Notes: a model not told the origin generated them from the letters alone. 64,000 bases of DNA from Arthrobacter_M sp030063245 (GCF_051131705.1 NZ_CP180316.1:1488001-1552000), one strand, 5' to 3'. Positions 17,510 through 27,105 are shown, counted from the first letter of the stretch. Program-made: numbers and translations.

Positions 17510-18396
17510 ATGGACAGCAAGCGGCGAGTGGTGACGGAGGGCATCTCAAAGCTCGCGGATGACGCAGTAGAGGGGGATGCTGGAGAGGGGTATTGCGCTA
17601 CGTGCTTCTCGAGCGGGGGGTCAGCGAGGCGACGGTGGCCTGCTATGAGCCTAGGGCTCGAAGGTTCCTCTCGCCGGTGCGAGGGGCTCGCGGACCTCGG
17701 CTCGGATCGGTTGACGGCCGCCGATGTGACTGCCTTTTTCGTGCGTGAGTGCCCGCTGCGTGGTGCCGCCGAGGCGCAGATGCAGGTGGTTGTTGTGCGT
17801 TCGGTGCTTCGTACCTCCATCTTGCCGGGCTGATCACGGCGCCGCTTGAGTGGGCGGTACCCGGGGTGGCCGCTGTCCGGGATCGGTCGTTGCCGCGTGC
17901 CTTCGAACCAGGGGTGATTGATGCACTCTTGGCTGGCCGTGATCGACGGGGGACGGTTGGCCGGCGCAACTACGCGATCTTGCAGTTGCTGGCCAGGTTG
18001 GGGCTGCGCTCAAGTGAGGTTGCCCGGATCAGTTTGGACGATGTGAACTGGCGTGCTGGCGGGATCCTCGTTCATGGCAAGGGCGGACGGGAAGACTTCT
18101 TGCCGCTGGCCGCCGATGTCGGAGAGGCGTTAGCGGGCTACCAGCAGCGTCGGCCATCGGCGCCTGGTGGTTGTAGGACATTGTTCTTGAAGGTGATGCC
18201 GCCGCCAGGGACGATGTCCGGGTATGCGGTCACAGCGGTCGCGCAAGATGCTTGCTGGCACGTGGGGATCGAGCGGTTCGGTGCTCACCGGCTGCGGCAC
18301 GCAGCGGCGAGCCGGATGCTCGCCGCTGGAGCGTCACTGGACGAGATCGGGCAGGTGCCGCGCCACCGGGAGCGGCGAACCAGTAACGCGCTATGA
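17510..18396 (+). pseudogene. tyrosine recombinase (phage integrase family), frameshifted
   Basis: The N-terminal SAM-like domain is spread over frames: VLLERGVSEATVACYEP, then RLTAADVTAFFVRECPLRG. The catalytic part begins in another frame near 17810 and holds YAILQLLARLGLRSSEVARI (first Arg), VHGKGGREDFLPL (Lys) and FGAHRLRHAAASRML (HxLR). The end reads IGQVPRHRERRTSNAL and stops before the nucleophilic Tyr. Several frameshifts and the missing Tyr show it is dead. It resembles the TnpA/TnpB-type recombinases of actinobacterial multi-recombinase transposons. Confidence 0.8.
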
Positions 18397-18456
18397 CGCA
18401 ACTCACTGAGAATCTGAAGTAGCCCCAGTGGTTGACTGCAACGTAGCATTGGCGTC

Positions 18457-19395
18457 GTGGCTCACAACACGGCGGTCGAGTTGGCGGGGTTGCGTCGAGG
18501 ACTGATCGCTTTCTGCTATCAGATGCTGGGATCGCACTTTGATGCGGAGGATGCCGCGCAGGACGTATTGGAGCGTGCCTGGCGGGCCCGGGACTCATTC
18601 GATTCGGAGCGCGCCTCGTTGGCGACTTGGTGCTTTCGTATCGCGCGGAACGTCTGCATCGACCGGCTCCGTGAGACTCCGCGCCGTCCGCTGCCGCGCG
18701 ATCTTCTAGATCCCGGACTGGAGATCGGTGCACCCCTTGTGCCCGCCTTTGACGTCCCGTGGCTCATGCCGGCGCCGACCGAGTGGTGCATTACGTCTGA
18801 CGTCGAGAAATCCGCTGAACGGGCGCAAGACGTCAGGCTTGCGGTGACGGCGATGCTTCAGAGATTGCCACCACGACAGCGCGGCGTCCTGGTGCTTCGA
18901 GACGTGCTGGACTTCACTGCGGCGGAAACGAGCGCCGTGCTTGAGATGAGCGTGGCATCTGTCAACTCCGCGTTGCGGCGTGCACGCGACGCGATTCGGA
19001 AGGGAGCGCCCCGGCGGCAGCCGCTGGCGCAGGGTGCCGTGGAGCGGTATGCGCGCGCGATTGAGCGAGCGGATGCGGACGAGCTGGCGTTGCTTGTAGC
19101 CGAGGACGTCGTCTTCGAGATGCCGCCGGTGCCGAACTGGACGCGCGGACGGGAGCCCTTACGCGCCTTCATGGAGCATCTGTTCTCCCGGCGTGGGACG
19201 GGATGGAGCACACACACGATCTCCGCCAATGGACAGCACGGCATTCTGCTCTACCGGGCAACGCCGCAGGCGCTGGAGCCGCACACCCTGCAGCTGTTCG
19301 ACGGTGATGGTTTCGGAGCTATCGGACACGTGCTCGTCTACCAAGATGCACGACTTTTCGCTCTCTTCGAGCATGAGTTCTCGACGCACCGATGA
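18457..19395 (+). CDS. ECF sigma factor with SnoaL-like C-terminal domain (TIGR02960 type)
   Basis: A 312-residue sigma factor. Region 2 (about 10-75) shows FCYQMLGSHFDAEDAAQDV and LATWCFRIARNVCIDRLRE. Region 4 (about 128-175) has LPPRQRGVLVLRDVLDFTAAE followed by VNSALRRARDAI. The last 120 residues form a SnoaL-like domain, which in such sigma factors can regulate activity in place of an anti-sigma factor. The start is GTG at 18457; no strong ribosome site precedes it. Two RibD_C/DHFR-like genes follow on the same strand and may be its targets (inference). Confidence 0.85.
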   Translation: MAHNTAVELAGLRRGLIAFCYQMLGSHFDAEDAAQDVLERAWRARDSFDSERASLATWCFRIARNVCIDRLRETPRRPLPRDLLDPGLEIGAPLVPAFDVPWLMPAPTEWCITSDVEKSAERAQDVRLAVTAMLQRLPPRQRGVLVLRDVLDFTAAETSAVLEMSVASVNSALRRARDAIRKGAPRRQPLAQGAVERYARAIERADADELALLVAEDVVFEMPPVPNWTRGREPLRAFMEHLFSRRGTGWSTHTISANGQHGILLYRATPQALEPHTLQLFDGDGFGAIGHVLVYQDARLFALFEHEFSTHR

Positions 19396-19456
19396 GTTTG
19401 CCTGCTCTCGCCCGCATGAATTGGTGAAGCATTCATCTCACGGAGGAGCAGACATC

Positions 19457-20023
19457 ATGGGACGGTTGATCGTTGCCCAATTCATAACCCTCGACGGCGT
19501 GGTGGAGGATCCCGACGGAAGCGATGGCACCGCATGCGGCGGTTGGGCAATGCGGTACGGCCCACAGGGGGTGGCCGGCGACAAGTTCCGGCTCGGCCCG
19601 ATCCTGAATCAAGGTCTCCTGCTCTTCGGCCGCAGAACGTGGGAACATTTCAGCGCGCTATGGCCTACACGCGACGACCCGTTCTCCCAGGCGATGAATG
19701 CCGCCGCCAAAGTAGTCGTCACCCACCACGAAGTCGATCCAGCGGGGTGGGCCAACTCGAGCCGGATCCCCGAGCCGTTGGCAACCTGGGTGGCCGGCAC
19801 TGTGCAGACGCGTGACATCGTCGTGATTGGAAGCGGCTCGATTGTCGCACAGCTCGCCGCCGCCGACCTCGTCGACGAGTACCGGCTGCTCACCTTCCCC
19901 GTTGCGGTCGGAGCAGGTCGTCGACTTTACCCCAACGGCGTACAACTGTGCCTTACCGCCGCGGAGCGCGTCGGACCGGCGACCCTTGCCATCTATACAG
20001 CTGAGGATGAGGCGGTATTATGA
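19457..20023 (+). CDS. dihydrofolate reductase-like (RibD C-terminal domain) protein
   Basis: A 188-residue protein of the RibD_C family, which shares the DHFR fold. Markers are the N-terminal LIVAQFITLDGVVEDP, LLFGRRTWEHFS, VVTHHEV and the C-terminal VDEYRLLTFPVAVGAGRRL. GGAGGA lies eight bases before the ATG at 19457. Members are NADPH-dependent reductases of unknown substrate, common beside ECF sigma factors in actinobacteria. The stop overlaps the start of the next gene (ATTATGA). Confidence 0.85.
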   Translation: MGRLIVAQFITLDGVVEDPDGSDGTACGGWAMRYGPQGVAGDKFRLGPILNQGLLLFGRRTWEHFSALWPTRDDPFSQAMNAAAKVVVTHHEVDPAGWANSSRIPEPLATWVAGTVQTRDIVVIGSGSIVAQLAAADLVDEYRLLTFPVAVGAGRRLYPNGVQLCLTAAERVGPATLAIYTAEDEAVL

Positions 20024-20697
20024 TCCACTTCCGAGTCAGGTACGCAACACCCGAGGATCCCATCGAGTTCGAGCAGCACTACCGCCGTGTGCATGAGCCG
20101 CCGGCCCAGTCATTGCGGCGACGGTGCATGCGGCCTATCGCACACCGGGGCGGCCCCGATGAAGACCGAGACGGCGGCTTCGAGCACGGCGGCTGGCAAG
20201 ACGGGTACGATTCCGCAGAGGACGGGGAAATCGTCGGGGAGTGGGAGAGCAGGACCGAGGCGCTGCTGCTCGGCCGCAGGACGTACGAGATCTTCGCCGG
20301 CTCGTGGGGCGCGTGGGACGAGAACGCCGAGGGCCTGCAGGGGGAGCTGACCAGGAGGTACAACCGCATCCCCAAGTACGTTGCGTCGTCCACGCTGACC
20401 GAGTTCGGCTGGCAGAACACGCAGCTCCTCGGCCCCGACGTTCCGGTCGCCGTGGCGAAACTGCGTGCGGCGCCCGGCGGCGAGATCCGCGTGTGGGGCA
20501 GCTCCGAGCTGATCAAGACGCTGGCCGAGCACGACCTGGTCGACGAGTACCGGCTCGTCGTCTACCCGATCGTGCTGGGCACCGGCAAGAGGCTGTTCTC
20601 CGACGGGTTCCCGCTCTCGAGACTCGCCCTGGTCGATACCCGCGCCCTGTCCTCGGGAGTGGTGATCAACATCTACCGGCGCTCCGACGCCGGCTGA
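20020..20697 (+). CDS. EthD N terminus fused to a DHFR-like (RibD_C) protein
   Basis: The first 28 or so residues (IHFRVRYATPEDPIEFEQHY and HEPPAQ) are the start of an EthD-family protein. From about residue 47 (GGPDEDRDGGFEHGGWQ) the sequence is a RibD_C/DHFR-like protein that continues normally to LVDEYRLVVYPIVLGTGKRL and the end. The junction lacks both the rest of EthD and the usual first 20 residues of the reductase. The frame is open through the join, so it looks like a deletion that fused two adjacent genes. The reductase core is nearly complete, but the missing first strand normally binds NADPH, so activity is doubtful. Confidence 0.75.
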   Translation: MIHFRVRYATPEDPIEFEQHYRRVHEPPAQSLRRRCMRPIAHRGGPDEDRDGGFEHGGWQDGYDSAEDGEIVGEWESRTEALLLGRRTYEIFAGSWGAWDENAEGLQGELTRRYNRIPKYVASSTLTEFGWQNTQLLGPDVPVAVAKLRAAPGGEIRVWGSSELIKTLAEHDLVDEYRLVVYPIVLGTGKRLFSDGFPLSRLALVDTRALSSGVVINIYRRSDAG

Positions 20698-20699
20698 GC

Positions 20700-20796
20700 C
20701 GAGGGACATCGACAAGATCGGGATGGTAGAACGTCGGCACTGACCCCAGATAGACGTCTCGGTCCAGGAGCTTGGTGTAGACAGACCCGTGTCGGC
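20700..20796 (-). pseudogene. possible IS3-family transposase fragment
   Basis: The minus strand reads SVYTKLLDRDVYLGSVPTFY, which fits the N-terminal pattern VxxxLLDxxxYLxSxxTxY of IS3-type OrfB proteins. Only about 30 residues are present, ending at the IS1634 insertion. Confidence 0.35.
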
Positions 20797-20804
20797 GCCT
20801 AATC

Positions 20805-22793
20805 CGAAGTTACGTGGACCTTTCGCTCTGATTCCCGCGAGTTTCTTGGCGAAAGGTCCATTTTCGGCCAATAACTGTAGACAGAATATTCGGCATGTCG
20901 TTACCGGTGCTGACCACACACGGGTGTAGTTTGTTGGTATGAGTCAGCAGGAGAAGCCGGTTCACGTAGTCAGAGTGAGGAAGTCCCACACTGACAAGCA
21001 CGGCCTGGAACGCGATTACCGTTCGGCTTATCTGCGCCGCAGCTTCCGGGAGGGCGGGAAGGTCCGCAACGAGACGGTGGCGAACCTCTCGGCCCTGCCC
21101 GACCACGTCGTAGACCTGATCGAGGCCGGACTCAAGGGCCAGCACCTGGTCCCGGCCGATGCCGCGGCCACGATCCTGCGCTCCCGCCCGCACGGGCACG
21201 TCGCCGCGGTCACCGCGCAGGCGAAGGCCCTCGGGTTGCCGGCCCTGCTCGGGCCCGCCTGCCCGCAGCGGGACCTGGCCCTGGCTTTGGTGATCGCCCG
21301 GGTCTGCCGGCCCGGCTCGAAACTGGCCACCACACGATGGTGGGCCGACACCACCCTGGCCGTGGACCTCGGCCTCACCGCAGCCGGCACCGACGAGGTC
21401 TACGCCGCGATGGACTGGCTCGAGACCCGGCAGGAGAGCATCGAAAAGGCCCTGGCCAAAAAACACCTGTCCCCGGGGGCGAACCCGGACCGGCTGGCCC
21501 TGTTCGACCTGTCCTCCTCCTGGGTCACCGGGCACCACTGCCCGCTGGCCGCACGGGGCTACTCCCGGGACGGGAAGAAGGGACTGCCGCAGATCGAATA
21601 CGGCCTGCTCACCGACCCGGAAGGCCGTCCCGTCTCCGTCCGGGTCGTGCCGGGGAACACGGCGGACCCGACCGCTTTCGAGGCCCTCGCGAAGGACCTC
21701 AAAACCCGGTATGGACTCCAGGAGATGGTCATGGTCGGGGACCGCGGCATGATCACCAGTGCCCGCATCGAGGCGCTGAAGGAACTCGGCGGCCTCGGCT
21801 GGGTCACCGCGCTGCGGGCCCCGGCGATCCAGGCGCCGGCCGCCGACGACGGGCCCCTGCAGATGTCCCTGTTCGATGAAACGAACCTGGCCGAGATCAG
21901 CCACCCGGACTATCCCGGCGAACGGCTGATCGCCTGCCGCAACCCCGCCCTCGCGGCCGAACGCTCACGCAAACGCGGCGACCTGCTCGCCGCGACCGAT
22001 CAGGAACTGGCCAAAATCACCGCCGCCACCGAAGCGGGCAGGCTCAAGGACGCCGGGCGCATCGGGATCCGCGCCGGGAAAGTCGTCGGGAAATACAACA
22101 TGGAAAAGCACTACAAACTCGACATCACCGATACCTCCTTCACCTACGCCCGCAACGAGGAGAACATCGCCGCCGAGGCGGCCCTGGACGGGATCTACAT
22201 CATCCGCACCACCATCCCCGACAAGCAGATGGACGCCGCCAAAGTCGTGGCAACGTATAAGTCCCTGGCCAACGTCGAACGTGACTTCCGCTCCATCAAG
22301 GCCATCGACCTGGCCCTGCGCCCGATCCACCACCACACCGAAACCCGGGTCCGGGCGCACGTGTTCATCTGCATGCTCGCCGCCTACCTCACCTGGCACC
22401 TCCGCAAAGCGTGGGCGCCGCTGACCTTCACCGACGAACACCGCCCCGAACCGGCCGACCCCGTCGCCCCCGCACAACGCTCCACCGCCGCGCAGACCAA
22501 AGCCAGCCGGCGGACCACCGCCGACGGGGCCCCTGCCTACAGTTTCCGGGCCCTGCTCGAACACCTCGCCACCCTGACCCGCAACGACATCCGTTACGGC
22601 ACCGACACCACGATGCCCGCAGTCCCGACGCTCGCGGCGCCCACACCCATCCAGCGCCGTGCCTTCGAACTCATCGGCCAAACCCTCCCGCTGAACCTGA
22701 AGTAGACAGAAGGAAGAAACCCCAAAACCACGAAATCTCCGCTGGAAGTCAAGGACGGCGGGGATTTCCCACGTCACCACCCACGTAACTTCG
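20805..22793 (+). mobile_element. IS1634-family insertion sequence, complete
   Basis: Terminal inverted repeats CGAAGTTACGTGG occur at 20805-20817 and, inverted, at 22781-22793. The 8-base direct repeat GCCTAATC flanks the element at 20797-20804 and 22794-22801. Length is 1989 bp with one intact transposase. IS1634/IS1549 elements are known for target repeats of variable length. Confidence 0.9.
20939..22705 (+). CDS. IS1634-family transposase
   Basis: A 588-residue DDE transposase of the IS4-like superfamily, IS1634/IS1549 group. Recognisable parts are ALFDLSSSWVTGHHCPLA (first Asp region), VMVGDRGMITSARIEAL (second Asp), and the YREK-like block YKSLANVERDFRSIKAIDL with the catalytic Glu, followed by RVRAHVFICMLAAYL. 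The frame is intact and the ATG lies 134 bases inside the left end. Confidence 0.93.
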   Translation: MSQQEKPVHVVRVRKSHTDKHGLERDYRSAYLRRSFREGGKVRNETVANLSALPDHVVDLIEAGLKGQHLVPADAAATILRSRPHGHVAAVTAQAKALGLPALLGPACPQRDLALALVIARVCRPGSKLATTRWWADTTLAVDLGLTAAGTDEVYAAMDWLETRQESIEKALAKKHLSPGANPDRLALFDLSSSWVTGHHCPLAARGYSRDGKKGLPQIEYGLLTDPEGRPVSVRVVPGNTADPTAFEALAKDLKTRYGLQEMVMVGDRGMITSARIEALKELGGLGWVTALRAPAIQAPAADDGPLQMSLFDETNLAEISHPDYPGERLIACRNPALAAERSRKRGDLLAATDQELAKITAATEAGRLKDAGRIGIRAGKVVGKYNMEKHYKLDITDTSFTYARNEENIAAEAALDGIYIIRTTIPDKQMDAAKVVATYKSLANVERDFRSIKAIDLALRPIHHHTETRVRAHVFICMLAAYLTWHLRKAWAPLTFTDEHRPEPADPVAPAQRSTAAQTKASRRTTADGAPAYSFRALLEHLATLTRNDIRYGTDTTMPAVPTLAAPTPIQRRAFELIGQTLPLNLK

Positions 22794-22795
22794 GC

Positions 22796-23175
22796 CTAAT
22801 CCATGAACTCCGGCGCATTCAACGCTGCCAAGACTCCATTGGCAGCGCAGCCCATTGTCGCCGGACACTCCCTTGCGAGCTTATCAATCCTCACGGCGGT
22901 CGCCCGCCGCACGACTGACATGAAAATGACCGCTACGGCGTCGATCTCCACCAGGGCGTCTGGTCGTGCCAGACTGGCCACCGTGATGACGCTGATAGCC
23001 GTGCGATGGCCACCCCACACCGACTGTGAGGCGACGAATCCTGTCAGCGCGTCGACCCCAGCGACAAGATAAATGGTGAGCTGACGACGTGTTCGGGACC
23101 TGTCCCCGCTGCGGCGAGCACTGTGAGCACGTTTCGCATGGCCTGCCCGGACTGCGCCTCGATCCCCTCAAGCAC
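22796..23175 (-). pseudogene. RidA-family (YjgF) deaminase remnant
   Basis: On the minus strand one frame gives GIEAQSGQAMRNVLTVLAAA and GTGPEHVV, and after a one-base shift near 23083 the next frame gives LTIYLVAGVDALTGFVASQS, VWGGHRTAI and VTVASLARPDALVEIDAVAV. That is the C-terminal two thirds of a RidA imine/enamine deaminase. The N-terminal third is lost and unrelated codons follow to the stop at 22796. Confidence 0.7.
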
Positions 23176-23437
23176 CAGCGAGGACTGTCAGGACGGGAGG
23201 TGTCGAGGAAGATGGGGTGGCAGTCGGTTGCTGCGCGTTGGCGAAGTCCGTCGGTAGGCCGTGGACAAAGTTCGGATGGCCCGTTCCGGTCCCCGTCGCG
23301 CGGTGGCACCTGTCACATCCGCCCGACGCCAAGGAAGGTTAAACGCCGGACCTGGTTGGGGTCCTCGTTGGCTCTTGTGATAGTGACGATGTTTCCCCTT
23401 CCTGGCCGGAAAGCCGCGCCTGGAAGGGGAAAGGACG

Positions 23438-24796
23438 TTATCGGCGGACCTGCCGCGTTGGTATCGGATTCCTCAGATGCTTGAAGAGGGCGACAAGCAG
23501 CGCGCCAACTGCAAGGCCCGCGGGAACCAGCAGGTGCGCCCCGGCAAGCAGCAGCAGGCCGGCGGTGAGCACCAAGGAAACGACCCCAAGCCACCAGCCG
23601 AGGGAGAACCGATCGAGCAGCCGCACTGCCGCAAGCATTCCGAAGGAATACACCGCGACCATCGAGCTGGTGTGGATCAGGATGAAAGGCAGCAGGTCGA
23701 GTTCAGTGAAAACCAGGGCCGCGAGGTAGACGCCGGTCAGGGCGGCCACGACTACCAGGCTCCGCCTTGGTGCTTGCCCCGGTTCCACGCCGGCTGCGAG
23801 CCAACGAGGCAGGTCGCCGTCGCGGCCGAGGGAGGCCCCGAGCTTGGCGAACGCCCCGACGTACGCGTTCAGCACCCCGAGCGCCACCACCGCGGCGATC
23901 ACCGCGACGATAATCCGGCCCGTTTCCCCAGCCGTGCTCGCGACCAGGGCCAGTAGCGGCACAGGGCTGCTGTCGGCCTTTGCTCCCAACACCCCGACGG
24001 TCATCAACTGCAGCGCGAGATAGGCCCCGCCGACTACTGCTACGGCGATGCCGGTTGCCAGCGGGATGGTGCGATGCGGATTCCTGAACTCTCCGGCCAG
24101 GTGTGTCACGGCTTCCCAGCCCGCAAACGCCCAGACAAACAGGCTCACGGCGTTTCCCACTCCTGCCCAACCATGCGGTAGAAAAGGCTCGAAGTGAGCC
24201 GGATCCATCGCCCGCGAACAGACGGCCACCACGCCGACCACTATGGCCACGAGTGCTGCGGTGAGGCCCAATTGGACAGGTCCCGAAACTCGAAGGCCGT
24301 AGGCGTTTGAGAGGAATGGCGGAACCAGGAGCACCACGGTGAGGACGACGACTGCCCAGCGCGGACCACCGAAGATCGCCACCAGATATGAGGCGCCCAA
24401 AACGGCAACGACCGGGGCGCCGACGCACACGCCAAAGAAGAACCAGTAGCCGGCCATCCGAGCGGCCGTCTTGCCTAGCGCAAGCCGGACAAACGTTGCG
24501 ACGCCGCCGGCATCCGGGAACCGGGCTGCGAGCGCGGCAAACGTGCCCGCCAACGGAACCGAGAGCAGCAGGACGGCGGCTACCGCGAGGATGGATGCCG
24601 GCCCTGCGGAGTCCGCAGCGAGCCCGGGCAGGACCAGGATTCCTGTGCCCAGCACGGCGGAGATGTAGAGGGCGGAACCTTGAAGGACCCCGACAGTGCC
24701 GGTCGGCTGGACAGCAGCGGTGGGTCCCACAGTGCCGGTGCCTCCGGCGACGCGGGGCGAGGGAATGCGGGTTGTAGTTGAGCGTAGCCGGGTCAT
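23438..24796 (-). CDS. amino acid permease (APC superfamily)
   Basis: About 452 residues with 12 hydrophobic helices. The first helix has the APC signature SALYISAVLGTGILVLPG, where the unwound GTG binds substrate; SLFVWAFAGWEAVTHLAGEF marks helix 6. It is a plasma-membrane amino acid/polyamine transporter, most like the YjeH/CaiT-like APC group; substrate unknown. The ATG at 24796 is preferred because GGAGGG lies close before it, although ATGs at 24805 and 24838 are also in frame. The C-terminal tail is short and basic. It is intact, unlike its surroundings. Confidence 0.82.
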   Translation of the reverse strand: MTRLRSTTTRIPSPRVAGGTGTVGPTAAVQPTGTVGVLQGSALYISAVLGTGILVLPGLAADSAGPASILAVAAVLLLSVPLAGTFAALAARFPDAGGVATFVRLALGKTAARMAGYWFFFGVCVGAPVVAVLGASYLVAIFGGPRWAVVVLTVVLLVPPFLSNAYGLRVSGPVQLGLTAALVAIVVGVVAVCSRAMDPAHFEPFLPHGWAGVGNAVSLFVWAFAGWEAVTHLAGEFRNPHRTIPLATGIAVAVVGGAYLALQLMTVGVLGAKADSSPVPLLALVASTAGETGRIIVAVIAAVVALGVLNAYVGAFAKLGASLGRDGDLPRWLAAGVEPGQAPRRSLVVVAALTGVYLAALVFTELDLLPFILIHTSSMVAVYSFGMLAAVRLLDRFSLGWWLGVVSLVLTAGLLLLAGAHLLVPAGLAVGALLVALFKHLRNPIPTRQVRR

Positions 24797-24838
24797 GCCC
24801 TCCATGGTTCCAGTGGCAAGGACTTGACGTCCACACAA

Positions 24839-25430
24839 TTTCTGCCAACCCAGGACCGCATTCAGCCAATTAAGACCACCACTCGTCGGCGCAACTTGTG
24901 GTGCGGGGGACCGTTTCGACCGTTAGCCTCCGAGCTCCGATTCGAAGAAGGACGTCACGACCAAGCCGTAGCCAACAACATAAAGAAGTTCTTCCTACTT
25001 GAGGTGTCGCGAATGTCCTTCTCCGAAGTCCTCTGCACGGACGGACCCGTGATCGCGTGTTCTGGGCGTCCAAGACAGAATGGAGCCCGGAGTCGGTTGC
25101 CTAACGTGCCGCAGGCGATGCTTGGTGGTGGCGGTATTGGCGGTCGGCTCGTGCGAGGGTGCCACAGTCAGGGTGGCACCATTTCTGGTGGGGCCGAAAC
25201 TGGCGGTGCAGGAACCCAGATGCTCGACCTCAGTCCGATCAGTGAATAGGCCGATCACGACGGCGGCTAGGTGGCCGATCAGCGGGTTGGTGGTTGGCGT
25301 TGTGGGCCCGAGACGGATGCTCAGCGTGGGTGGGTCGGCGCGTCCGGGCGGTATACGTCTTGTAAGCGGATCGGCTAACGGGCGAGAGCAAGTGTGAACT
25401 CAACAGGTTTCTCGCTGGGCATTCAGCATC
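24839..25430. other. no recognisable gene
   Basis: Short open frames exist on both strands, but none has a recognisable domain, ribosome site or consistent start. The stretch is probably degenerate DNA between the permease and a SnoaL relic. Confidence 0.5.
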
Positions 25431-25646
25431 TCCGGCAAGGCTGCGCTGCGCAGCTACTGGACCCTGGCGTTACGGGGCAACCAGGATCTCCGGTTCGAGC
25501 TGATCGATGTCTACGCGGGAGTGGAAACGATCGTCGTGCATTATCGCAACCAGCACGGAGTCATGATCAAGGAGGTGATGACCTTCCGAAATGGGCTTGT
25601 CATCATCGGTCACGCCACCCACCTGAAGCTCCCGGCCTGGCGTTGA
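25431..25646 (+). pseudogene. SnoaL/NTF2-like protein, C-terminal remnant
   Basis: Seventy-one codons read SGKAALRSYWTLALRGNQDL, then FELIDVYAGVETIVVHYRNQ, ending in GLVIIGHATHLKLPAWR. This fits the second half of a nuclear-transport-factor-2-like (SnoaL) protein. No start or first half is present. Confidence 0.65.
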
Positions 25647-26069
25647 GACCGGTCATGCCACCGGCTGGCGGAACAGCGGTTCCAGTTCAACCTGGCAACC
25701 CGAGACGGCATAAGCCACGTCCGGTTGCTACGACCGTGAGAATGGGGTGCAACTAGGGTGGTCTACGGCACCGCGAATAAGAACGGTCACCGAAGCGCGG
25801 CGTGGCTCGCGAAACGGCGAGGGCTGCAGCGGGGAGAGCGCCTCCCGATCGGTGAGAACGCGCTCCGCAGTGCGTCATGACGACCTTCGCCGGGGTCACT
25901 GAGCTGACTAGCGATTCTGGTGTGTCCTGAGGGCGCGGTTGAATGTTGCGGTCAACGCGAGCACGCAGAGCCAACCGGCCAGGAGCTAGGTGAGGCCGTT
26001 TACACCGAGGGCGGCGCGGTCGGGCCACTACGGCCGCCGCGTAATTAGTGAATGAGCAGTGGCATGATC
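25647..26069. other. no recognisable gene
   Basis: A 106-codon frame on the minus strand (25753-26073) is Arg/Pro/Ala-rich and looks non-coding. Nothing else was seen. Confidence 0.45.
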
Positions 26070-26603
26070 TCATGACGACGCGCGGAACGGACGTGCAGGC
26101 CCTCTGTTCGGGTTCAGGATTTCGCGTGTTCGGCGTCGGACGACAAGGATCGCGGCGAGACGGTTCACGCCGAACGAGAGCAGGATTAGGCCGGTGGCGT
26201 AGAGAAGGTTCGCTCCGAGCAGTTCCGCCAGGGTGAAGAACCCGATGCGGATCGCGATAAACACGCCCCAGAGGATGAGACCTATACCGGTGAGGCGGTA
26301 TTGCAGATTGGCTCCGGCAGTGCGGAATCGGGTCACGAAACCCATCGCGGTCCCTGTGATGGAGACGAGAACGAGTTCACCGACAATCAACCAGTCGCCC
26401 AGTACCCACCGGAAACCTTCCCACAATTCGCTTACCAGGTAGACGATCCCCAAGCAGATGACGATCAATGGCAGCCGCATCATCCTGTGCAGTTGCGCGG
26501 AACGCCAAATGAACTGGCGGACGATCATGATCGCTATCCCCACCGTGATCGACACATCATCTAGTGTGCTGTTGATGGCTCTCCAGTCCCAACCCATACC
26601 CAC
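26070..26603 (-). CDS. multi-spanning membrane protein controlled by MarR
   Basis: A 177-residue protein with about five hydrophobic segments (for example VSITVGIAIMIV, LPLIVICLGIVYLVSEL, LIVGELVLVSITGTAMGFV, IGLILWGVFIAI, LLYATGLILLSFGV) and a basic C-terminal tail. I do not recognise the family. It is divergent from a MarR regulator gene, with two identical palindromes between them, so it is very likely repressed by that regulator. It could be a small efflux or membrane-stress protein; this is only inferred from context. The start is ATG at 26603, with an alternative two codons later. Confidence 0.7.
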   Translation of the reverse strand: MGMGWDWRAINSTLDDVSITVGIAIMIVRQFIWRSAQLHRMMRLPLIVICLGIVYLVSELWEGFRWVLGDWLIVGELVLVSITGTAMGFVTRFRTAGANLQYRLTGIGLILWGVFIAIRIGFFTLAELLGANLLYATGLILLSFGVNRLAAILVVRRRTREILNPNRGPARPFRASS

Positions 26604-26612
26604 TCCTATTCC

Positions 26613-26650
26613 ATCACTAGTGATGTATCTAAAACTGTATCACTAGTGAT
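26613..26650. promoter_or_regulatory. twin MarR operator
   Basis: The perfect 12-base palindrome ATCACTAGTGAT occurs twice, at 26613-26624 and 26639-26650, with 26 bases between centres, in the 58-base gap between the divergent genes. Symmetry, duplication and position fit the binding site of the adjacent MarR protein. Confidence 0.85.
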
Positions 26651-26661
26651 TTAATATAGGT

Positions 26662-27105
26662 ATGCGTGTTGCTGACCTACACCGCTTGGCTCGAGCTCTA
26701 CGGGAGATTGCACTCTTAGCCACCGAGAACATCGGGTCCGACGCGGTCAATGCCGGGGAACTCGCGGTCATCGAGGACATCGCGCGCTATCCCGACAGCA
26801 CCGTCAGTGACGTCACCAAGCGCACCGGTCTCGCACAGAGTCTCGTGTCACGCATCGTCCGCGTCATGAATGATGCAGGAGTGATAAGTATCCGTGCCGA
26901 CTTGATCGATCGACGCAAGAACCGGCTCAACATCGAACCAGCCGCCAGACCTCTCATCCTCACCCGCGCGAACAACACAATCACCGACGCTCTCATCGCT
27001 CGAACCCCCCGACTCAGTCCTGAGGAGCGCGCAGCCCTTGAGCACCATTTGTCAAAGGCTGCGGCCCTTGTGAACAAGGGGTCGTCACCCGGCCCATCAG
27101 AATGA
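26662..27105 (+). CDS. MarR-family transcriptional regulator
   Basis: A 147-residue winged-helix repressor. The central wHTH reads SVSDVTKRTGLAQSLVSRIV-like (TVSDVTKRTGLAQSLVSRIV), followed by the wing DLIDRRKNRLNIEPA, with amphipathic dimerisation helices at both ends. MarR dimers bind palindromic operators and release on ligand binding. It is divergent from a membrane-protein gene and very probably binds the paired palindromes in between, which also cover its own promoter (autoregulation). The start codon is ATG at 26662 with a short AGG upstream. Confidence 0.87.
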   Translation: MRVADLHRLARALREIALLATENIGSDAVNAGELAVIEDIARYPDSTVSDVTKRTGLAQSLVSRIVRVMNDAGVISIRADLIDRRKNRLNIEPAARPLILTRANNTITDALIARTPRLSPEERAALEHHLSKAAALVNKGSSPGPSE

